Shown here one piece after another: positions 57,022 through 64,000 of a stretch of DNA of 64,000 nt. Below the pieces are notes generated by a model. The model worked only from the letters and a program-made list of their open reading frames with translations, was not told where the DNA came from and did no database searches. How positions within the stretch are numbered: position 1 is the first letter of the stretch; each line of letters begins with the position of its first letter. The DNA comes from Rugalucina vietnamica (Eukaryota > Mollusca > Bivalvia > Lucinida > Lucinidae): contig OZ024870.1 of the NCBI GenBank assembly GCA_964017185.1, positions 22,281,621 to 22,345,620 of the forward strand, read 5' to 3'. Both the position numbers and the translations under genes were made by a program.

Positions 57022-57832
57022 TATACCCCGCCACTTAACAAAGTGCGGGGTATTATGTTATACCCTCCAACAAAATTTTCGTTCGAGTGTCCGTCCGTCC
57101 GTCCGTCCGTCTGTCCGTCCGTCCGTCCGTCCGTCCGTCCGTCCGTCCGTCAGCGTTTCGTTTCCGGGCTCTATCTTGAGCATTTATTGACCGATTTTCT
57201 TCAAACTTTGTATAGGAGTTCATATCAGGAAGGAGTGGTTTGGGATTGAAGATGGGTAAATTTCGTCAAATAAGTACAGAGTTATGGCCCTTGATTTACG
57301 TGAAAATTTTGTTTCCGGGCTCTATCTTGAGTATTTATTGACCGATTTTCTTCAAATTTTGTATAGGAGTTCATACTATGAAGGAGTGGTCAAGGATTGA
57401 AGATGGGTAAATTTCGTCAAATAAGTACAGAGTTATGGCCCTTGATTGACGTGAAAATTTTGTTTCCAGGCTCTATCTTGAGCATTTATTGACCGATTTT
57501 CTTCAAACTTTGTATAGGAGTTCATATCAGGAAGGAGTGGTTTGGGATTGAAAATGAATAAATTTTGTTAAATAATTACAGAGTTATGGCCCATGATTTA
57601 CATTAAAATTTCGTTTCCTGCCTCTGTTTTGTGCATTTATAAACCAATTTTCTTCAAACTTTGTATAAAAGTTCAAATCAGGAAGTAGTGGTTTGGGATT
57701 GAAGATGGGTAAATTTTATCAAAGTATACAGAGTTATGGTCCTTCATTTATGACAAAATTTTGTTCTGCTCTTTATCCTTAGAATTTATTGACAAACATT
57801 TTTGCTTAATTAAATTTGCGTGGCGGGGTATC
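57022..57832 (+). mobile_element. TIR element T with 152-bp internal tandem repeats
   Basis: Left terminal ATACCCCGCCACTTAACAAA then GTGCGGGGTAT (itself a hairpin) and right terminal GTGGCGGGGTAT. Between them are a (GTCC)n tract (57099-57150) and about four tandem units of some 152 bp. Each unit has CTCTATCTTGAGCATTTATT, GACCGATTTTCTTCAAACTT, AGGAGTTCATATCAGGAAGG and ACAGAGTTATGGCCCTTGAT; the last units are worn. The plan (terminal hairpin, GTCC-rich tract, tandem units, terminus) matches families H and I despite unrelated unit sequence. Confidence 0.85.
57099..57152 (+). repeat. (GTCC)n microsatellite
   Basis: About 13 units of CCGT/GTCC with one interruption. It gives serially repeated SVRP reading frames in more than one frame, which are artefacts. 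Confidence 0.95.
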
Positions 57833-58455
57833 ATGCATGCCTGCAGCGCTTTTATTTTCGTTTATGATGCTTCGCAGTAATAAAATCATCATACATTGAA
57901 TTTTGAGTTGGGGCTTTGTATGTTAAACACCTAAACGTAAATGAGCCGAAACTATTCACATGCTAGATTCAGTGAGTTTTAGTTGAGAAACTCATGTATG
58001 ATTCGTCGTGATTGCTCCACTAGCGACGAGAATCCGCACACTATTTGTCTATTACGGATGTTTAAAATACACATGCTTCTCCGAAATTACACAGACTGAG
58101 TAGATTCTATATTTAAGTCTAAATATTGAGTCAGTTTTATTGTTCGCACATTTGTGGAAATACGTGCTCGTATTCACCCTCGCCCCTCATGCAACATGGA
58201 ATGTGTCGGTATGTGGTAGCGTACCCAGGGTATGGTTGCATTTCGATTTTACCTTCGTCGTATTGACGCGGGGGAACGGAACGCTTAAACATGATTGCAA
58301 TCAGCCCATTTGTGAGAATGACGTTACACAGTCGGTCTAGTTGTGGGGAAAATCGGCCCGTTTGTGGGAATCGGTGATGATATCTGCCTAGTTGTGGGAA
58401 TCGGCCAAGTTGTGGGAATCAGGAATGTTTGGTGGAATCGGCCTAGTTATGAGTC

Positions 58456-58959
58456 TTACAAATATAAAATAAACGATTTCCAAATACTGATGAACCTCAA
58501 ATACACATCTAAAGAAATAAAGCAAAATGCATAAAACAAACATCATGCACTTAGTCCAATGTTTGCATTAGTCGAAGTTTGAGAGTCAGAGACTCCAAAG
58601 AATTGGACTGTGACTTCCTAAATCAGAATGTAGGAAGTCAGTGACATCAAATATCACAACGTGCTACTTTTCAAAATGTATTTTTACATAAATATGGGAC
58701 AAACTGTAAATAGAAATGCCATTTTCACAATCATATAATTTATGGTAAAAATGGCTACTTTTCTTATAAATAATAAATGTCAGGCTCAGTTCGATTCGAT
58801 ACGAAGCTGTCGGGAAATTATGCGACTTCCTGCTTTTCAAGCTTAGTGCAAGCACTGCCTACTGTAGTCAGGAAAAATAAATAAAAGTAGTATGTTAGAA
58901 TATTGGTTCAGTGGGTATTTATTTTTTTGCATATGAATGACCTTTGTTATATAATGTTC
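58456..58959. other. Unassigned spacer
   Basis: No supported feature. Confidence 0.4.
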
Positions 58960-59190
58960 TTACATAAATCTACAATCTAGGTTAACAAGATGTAACACCA
59001 GAGCATTGACACCGACCTTTTATGCAGAGAAGGAGACGTTACCCGAAACTCCCCATAGAATATCATTAACTTAGTATAACATCGTCTCTTTAAATCCGCC
59101 AAGAGACAGTGTAATACTGCTCTAGTATCATATTAAGCCCCATCTGTTTAATGCAAAGCTCGACTTCCCTATATTAAAATGGGACAGTAT
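58960..59190 (+). repeat. Segmental repeat block B, copy 3, right piece
   Basis: GTTCTTACATAAATCTAC.AT, ACACCGACCTTTTATGCA.AG, CCAAGAGACAGTGTAATACT and TATTAAGCCCCATCTGTTTA match 34875-35130. Clearly more diverged than B1 is from B2. Confidence 0.8.
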
Positions 59191-60337
59191 TAGACATTTT
59201 TCACTTTTGAACGTAAATGCTGCTGGTGCGTGCGGTTACGACTTTCTGTGTGATGGGGGACGACTCGTGAGGGCATATGTGAGACTAAGACGAGGGGCAA
59301 TTTGAAGAATTACACAGTCAAAACTACCAACAGCCGAACGGAGACGAATTAAATATAAGACATGCAATAAATATTATAGTGTAGGACGTCTATCTCTGTA
59401 GCTCAGTAGGTAGCAAGCTAGGATACAAAACGAAAGGTTCTGTGTTCCTGGTCGGACGGCTTTTTTTCTTTTCTTTATTTGTCTCCCCTGTGACAATAAA
59501 GCTAAGGAAATAAAAAAAAATGTATTATCAGCTGATTATATTTATTGGCGAATGCAAGAATCAGGAAATGCCCTTGTGCATAAAATACTTAAATCGTAAA
59601 GGAACTGAAGTGCGAGACGGCACCTCACATTAATGTTTCTCTCTTGTTGACTTTTAACCTGTTGAAATCGACAGCTCGATCGTATTTGTTTTGGTAGAAG
59701 AGCTGATCTTCGAGCGATCCTCATGTCAATATTTCTTTCTTGGGGGACATAAAAATGTTCATATTCTGAAGGCTTGTACAGGAATAATGTGGCTAGGATA
59801 AGTTAGCCACCCTGAATGACTTTAAATGTTTTCCGCGGACGTAAGGCACTAACTCAAATATAAAGTATAGTGTACCTGTACAGACATATGTATATATATA
59901 AGGTGTAAAAACTACAGTTTCACGTGCTGTCTCGTGAGCGAACATAATTCATTTGGCATGTTTATACATGTATTTTAAACAGATACTCGAAAGCTTGGTG
60001 GGGTTTGTTTGGTATGTTTCGTTTTGATCCCATACAACACCCATCTGCATGTCATAAGGGCGATATCCTAACTACATTATGCATATAGCCATACTAATAA
60101 TTTGAGGTTTTGTAGGCCTTCAACAGTATTTCAGCCATATCGAGTGCGATAATTACGAATTTTAGATGACTTTTGCAAGCCACAGGCTTTCTGTATGATC
60201 CTCATTTATTCTCTTGTAGTATGCGTGCTGTTTGTCTGGTTCACTTCAAATAAATAAAATTAATCTTCAAACTAACACAATGTTATTTTCAAGTAAATAA
60301 ATGATTATAAAACTAAGAAACATCTAGTCCTTTTTTT
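59191..60337. other. Unassigned stretch with one tRNA-like sequence
   Basis: Apart from the tRNA-like stretch at 59390-59462 nothing is recognised. Confidence 0.4.
59390..59462 (+). pseudogene. tRNA-like pseudogene or SINE head
   Basis: TAGCTCAGTAGGTAGCAAGC is a good A box; AAGGTTCTGTGTTCCTGG resembles a B box but has an inserted base and lacks the usual GGTTCGA core. A stable cloverleaf is not evident and a T-rich run follows. It is more likely a retroposed tRNA remnant than a working tRNA. Confidence 0.5.
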
Positions 60338-61295
60338 TTAGCTCACCTGAGCCAAAGGCTCACAAGGAGAGCTGATAGGATGGCAATGATCCGTCGTCCG
60401 TCTTCGTCTTCGTCCACAATCTTCTTCTCTGAAACCACTTGGCCAATCAAGTTGAAATTTTATGTGGAGCCTCCTTGTGTAGCGGCATTTCAAGTTTGAT
60501 CGCGAAATCCATGTCACATGACCAATATGGCCGCCACGCCCATATATGGTAAAAACCAATCAAAAATCTTCTTCTCCAGAACCGGCGGGCCGATTCCCAC
60601 GAAACTTAGTATTTACCATCAGTGACTCCAGCCCATCAAAGTTTGGCAAAATGATGACCCTGGGATGACCTTGACCTATTTTACGGCAAAGTCAATTTTG
60701 GAAACATAGGCTTTTGCATGGGAAAAAGTGAAAACTATTGATTTTTTTTTAAAACGATTGCAGCCAGAGACCTGAAAAGAGGTAGAAGCAGACAACTAAT
60801 GGAGTAGATAAAAGTATGTGATTAAATTCGGTCAAGGTCATCTCTTGACCTTGGCCAGTCTGTTTTCCATACACACTTTTCATACATCTTCATCTCTGAA
60901 ACCGCTTGACCAATCAAGTTGAAATTTTATGTGGAGCATCCATGGGTAGGGGGAACGAAAGTTTGATCATGAAATCCGAGTCACATGAAAAAGATGGCCG
61001 CCTGATGGCTCCAGCCCATTACTATGATATTTTGATAAAATGATGGCCCTGGGATGACCTTGACCTGTTTTACGGCAAGCTTAATTTTGGAAACAGGCTG
61101 TTACATGGGAAAAAGTGAAAACTATGGATTTTTCGAAAACGATTGCAGCCAGAGACCTGAAAAAAGGCAGATGCAGACAACTAATGGAGTAGATGTAAGT
61201 ATGTTAGTAGATGTAAGTATGTTATTAAGTTAGGTTAAGGTCATCTCTTGACCTTGACCAGTCTGTTGTTCATACACACTTTTAAAACATCTTCA

Positions 61296-61538
61296 TGGCG
61301 GCCCCCGTGGTCGAGCGGTTGAGAGCGCTGTTTCTTAATCACTCGACCATCTCACCGCTGTCTCTGGTGAAGGATCGCGCCCCGCACTGGCCACATGTGA
61401 GACAAGCCAAGTTCTGTTTGCGGGTGTGCCAGGTGGTTTTTCTCGGGGTTCTGCAGTTTTCGCCCCACCTACTGATTGGCCCGTTTCATATGAGCTGAAA
61501 TTATCTTGAAAGAGACGTTAAACTGAATATAAAAAAAA
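61296..61538 (+). mobile_element. Second-type tRNA SINE, full length (SS2), with target duplication
   Basis: The head CCCGTGGTCGAGCGGTTGAG has the A box of a type II (Leu/Ser-like) tRNA. The B box has decayed to GAAGGATCGCGCCCC. The body is collinear with SS1, then GAAAGAGACGTTAAACTGAA and an A tail. ATCTTCA stands immediately before (61289-61295) and after (61539-61545), a 7-bp target duplication inside an H unit whose uninterrupted form reads CATCTTCATCTCTGAAACC (60886). Confidence 0.92.
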
Positions 61539-61572
61539 ATCTTCACCTCTGAAACCGCTTGGCCAATCAAAG

Positions 61573-61828
61573 TGGTGGTTCTTTTTGTTTTATGTCTTGG
61601 TGTTTAAAATATTTTTGTGCTGTTGGCGCCTTATGTATGTTTGCATATGTTTAGTTAAGTTAAAGTAACTGAGTGGCCACCTATTGGGAAAATAGCTGCT
61701 CATTCGGCTTACGAAATGTTTTCATGGTATAAGTACCTGATTGTTAGTTTGGTTTTTTCCCACTTTGGTTTTTGGGGTGGGAGTCTTTTTCTGATTGCGC
61801 CTTTTCCTGAGATTTGCCTACTTGTACT
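61573..61828 (+). mobile_element. Dispersed element P, copy 2, inserted in H5
   Basis: Interrupts the H unit between GGCCAATCAAAG and TTTTATGTGGAGC. From about 61650 it matches P1. The first 75 bp (TTCTTTTTGTTTTATGTCTT...) are not in P1 or P3, so they may be a further small insertion or a longer 5-prime end. Confidence 0.8.
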
Positions 61829-62236
61829 TTTTTATGTGGAGCATCTATGGGTAGGGGGAACGAAAGTTTGTTTGTGAAATCTGGGTTACATGACCAAGAT
61901 GGCCGCCACGCCCATATATGGCTAAAACCACTCAAAAATCTTCTTCACCAGAGCCGGCAGGCCGATTTTCACGAAAATCGGTATGTAGCATCGATGACTC
62001 CAGTCCATCATAATTTGATAAAATGATGACCCTTGGATGACCTTGATTTGCGGATCCAGACATTTTTACGAGAGGGATTCTAACCAAAATGGTAAAATAT
62101 TGTCGCAGACGAGGGGGGGGGGGGGTTCCAACCCCCCAAAAAATCCCAAAATTACCTTTTTTAGGTAAACTTTTCAGATTCCGGGGGGGGGGGTCCAGAC
62201 CCCCGGTGAGCGTTTACAGGACCATTGGTCCTCTGG

Positions 62237-63156
62237 TTTCATTACGTGTTGCTACCATCGGTATTCTGTACACAGAAAAGGAGCGAGGTGACGAAGTGTA
62301 TCGGAGTGCAGGTTAGCCAGCTGATCAAACGTGCTGTGAACCTTGCTTAACCCTAAAACAGGACAACAATATTCTGAATTTTAAGCGCGCATACACACTC
62401 TAACTCACAAACACACACTCACGCAAACACGTTCCGTAGAGGACTTTGTCTCGCAGTGGCTCAGTCAGTCGCCTCTTAAAATCATATGGCAAAAATAAAT
62501 ACGTAGTTGATATAAGACAGGTACAAAATGATTTTAATAAGAACATTTGACTCGTTTCGCAGGTTGAGCGCGAGAACGAAACGCCTACAAATGAAAATTG
62601 TTGTCTTTCCGTTAAACTGTCTAATTCTGATGGAACAAGGAACCAGAAGTGACCTTTGACACGAAATATTTTCTAAAATCGCATCATATATATATCACTT
62701 ATCATGTTTGCCATTAAAGATGCGTTACTCGTTCAATGCGAGTCGGATTTACAAATGCTTGGCGCGAATAAAATGCCTCCATTTTAACAGCTTCCAATGC
62801 AGAATTCGATTATTTTAGACACTCGTGTGTATAACTAGGCGTCGCTCGTTCGATAAACCGAGGTCCCGGCTTCATATGACCATAACTGTTGGTGGGAAAA
62901 AACAATATCAACTATTTGTTATCGCCATGTGACATTTTACATACTGGCTTATGTATATACGTACATTGGTTCTGCTAAGCTACATTTTCACGTGTTTTTC
63001 GTGAACGCACAGAAAACTTATACATGTATACATGGCATGATTTACGATTTGAAACATAAGTTTATCTTTAATTTTATGTGCAGTTTTTTATTCTACGCCT
63101 TACAACGTTTTGACATATTTCAAGTCATCTGGTCGGTTATCCATATCAGGATAACG
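62237..63156. other. Unassigned stretch with a SINE scrap
   Basis: At about 62842-62905 CTCGTTCGATAAACCGAGGT then CCCGGCTTCATATGACCATA and ACTGTTGGTGGG resembles the B-box-to-tail part of S2. The rest shows no feature; ACACACTC-rich DNA lies near 62390-62425. Confidence 0.45.
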
Positions 63157-63216
63157 TGTCCGTGAATACCCCATGAACTATACAGCAAAACTTTGGTATG
63201 CATGGGTATACCTATT
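63157..63216 (-). mobile_element. Family K fragment (K5)
   Basis: GTGTCCGTGAATACCCCATG, then TATACAGCAAAACTTTGGTA and TGCATGGGTATACCTATTT follows the left part of K2 (53115-53195). It stops at 63216 exactly where H6 begins, so H6 probably inserted into or beside it. Confidence 0.65.
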
Positions 63217-64000
63217 TAAAGCTCGGCTCAACAAGCAAGCTGATAGGATGACCATGCCCCCGTCGTCCGTCCGACGTCGTCCGTCAACAATTTCCATGAT
63301 ATTCTCCTCTGAAACCAAATGGCAAACCAAAGTTAAACTGCTTGCGCAGCATTCTTAGGAAGGGGGAACGAAAGTTTGCATAAATGACCCAGGTCACATG
63401 ACTAAGATGGCCGCCATAGCTATAAATAGCAAAAACCTTTAAAACAATATCTTCCCAGAAGCAGAAGTCCTATGATTTTGAAACTAAGTTTAAAGCATCA
63501 GGCAATAGAGTTCTACAAAGTTGGTATACATCATAATGCTGGGATGACCTTGACCTATTTTATGGCAAGGTCAACTTAGGTCGCCTATGCATTTAAATGG
63601 GGAAAATAAGTTAAATGTAATTAAATGGGTTGAAACTCGCGATGAGCATGCAAAGGTACTGAAGATTTATGTCCGTGAAAACATTTAGTCCCCAGGGGTG
63701 TGTCTGCTCCTGCCCGGGGGCTATATACATGCATATGACCAAAATATTCATACATCTCTGCAACCGCATGGCCGATAAAAGCCACATGGAAAGGGAACGA
63801 AAGATTATATAAATGGCCGCCATGGCTATAAACTGCAAAAACCTTTAAAATATTCTTCAGAACCAGTAGGCCTATGATTTTGAAACTTGGCATTAAGCAT
63901 CTACAAAGTTTATACATGGCCTAAATCATGACCCAGGGATGATATTAACCTATTTTACGGCAAGGTCAACTTAGGATGCCCATGCATCTTAAAACACAGA
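63217..64000 (+). mobile_element. Family H element (H6), running off the window
   Basis: Starts AGCTCGGCTCAACAAGCAAG (worn hairpin), then CGTCGTCCGTCCGACGTCGT, then units with GGTCACATGACTAAGATGGC (63391), GGGATGACCTTGACCTATTT (63540) and GGCAAGGTCAACTTAGGTCG. A second unit follows from about 63740. It is closer to H4 than to H3 (both have CATTTAAATGG and GTCAACTTAGG). Confidence 0.8.

Larger units (their letters stand above)
56808..58455. mobile_element. TIR element W, about 1.65 kb, with repeated subterminal motifs; carries nested T
   Basis: The left end GACTCACAACTAGGTTGGGT is matched inverted at the right (GGAATCGGCCTAGTTATGAG then TC). Inside each end the motif CCCACAA(A/C)(C/T)(G/A)GGCC recurs: about five times at 56810-56925 and about six times, inverted, at 58330-58450. 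Such repeated subterminal motifs are typical transposase-binding arrays. No transposase frame is present. About 810 bp of the interior is nested element T. Confidence 0.75.
60338..62236 (+). mobile_element. Family H element, near-complete (H5), with two nested insertions
   Basis: Starts AGCTCACCTGAGCCAAAGGC then TCAC (hairpin), then a TCGTCCGTC-rich tract, then units marked by GTCACATGACCAATATGGCC (60516), GTCACATGAAAAAGATGGCC (60981) and CATGACCAAGATGGCCGCC (61890). It ends GACCATTGGTCC (about 62220). SINE SS2 (61296-61538) and element P2 (about 61573-61828) are inserted within units. Two G-runs in inverted CCCC context (about 62109-62122 and 62184-62194) lie near the 3-prime end. There is no protein frame, so the family is non-autonomous. 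Confidence 0.88.

Noticed and set aside
57010-57249. Frames with serial SVRP repeats
   Set aside because: Translation of a (GTCC)n microsatellite inside element T.
59390-59462. Functional tRNA gene
   Set aside because: The B box is broken by an insertion and the arms do not give a convincing cloverleaf.

Overview
This is eukaryotic, AT-rich DNA with no convincing host protein-coding gene and no bacterial architecture. The style fits a lophotrochozoan, most likely a bivalve or other mollusc: dense tRNA-headed SINEs, many short palindromic or TIR elements, RTE-type LINE fragments and a PHD-finger LINE. That taxonomic guess is inference from repeat style; no host gene anchors it. Most open frames of 60-100 codons here are what AT-rich non-coding DNA gives by chance.

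The coding content is transposon-derived. A nearly full LINE of the CR1/Jockey group occupies about 25171-30380. Its ORF1 has a PHD finger and coiled coil and one in-frame stop. Its ORF2 has an APE endonuclease, a reverse transcriptase and a CCHC motif, broken by one AT slip and two stops. It is inserted inside an older RTE-type LINE (24843-25170 and 30381-32477), whose right half carries an 858-bp internal tandem duplication. A second, minus-strand and internally deleted RTE copy lies at about 47430-49330.

The large-scale structure is a low-copy repeat present about three times in the same order. Block A is at 1-2672, 42894-45651 and 53468-56270. Block B is at 34109-35212, 46046-47144 and in pieces at 56395-56510 and 58960-59190. 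Blocks E and D are at 38709-39475 and 49828-52085. Block C is at 35220-35397 and, inverted, at 52241-52417. In copies 2 and 3, A and B are 0.4 kb or less apart; in copy 1 about 31.4 kb of other material separates them. Because the copies differ in what inserted into them, they provide filled and empty sites that define several transposon families, including a 4-bp-TSD palindromic MITE (family M) and a palindromic TIR family (K).

Region by region: 1-2.7 kb block A1; 2.8-3.5 kb CpG-rich DNA with phased CCAAT motifs, then a TCGTACGA-rich stretch; 3.5-19.6 kb mostly unassigned AT-rich DNA with SINEs, small TIR elements and the H repeat array (9.5-11.1 kb); 19.7-21.7 kb two nested TIR elements; 23.4-24.8 kb a GCGTATG-motif element; 24.8-32.5 kb nested LINEs; 32.5-34.0 kb SINEs and an AT minisatellite; 34.1-42.9 kb the rest of repeat copy 1 with MITEs; 42.9-53.4 kb repeat copy 2 with an RTE fragment and a 15-bp-based minisatellite; 53.5-59.2 kb repeat copy 3 with nested TIR elements; 59.2-64.0 kb H-family elements carrying nested SINEs.

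All identities were judged by eye. Family names (M, K, H, I, P, Q, R, U, V, W, T, F, G, J) are labels used only in this annotation.
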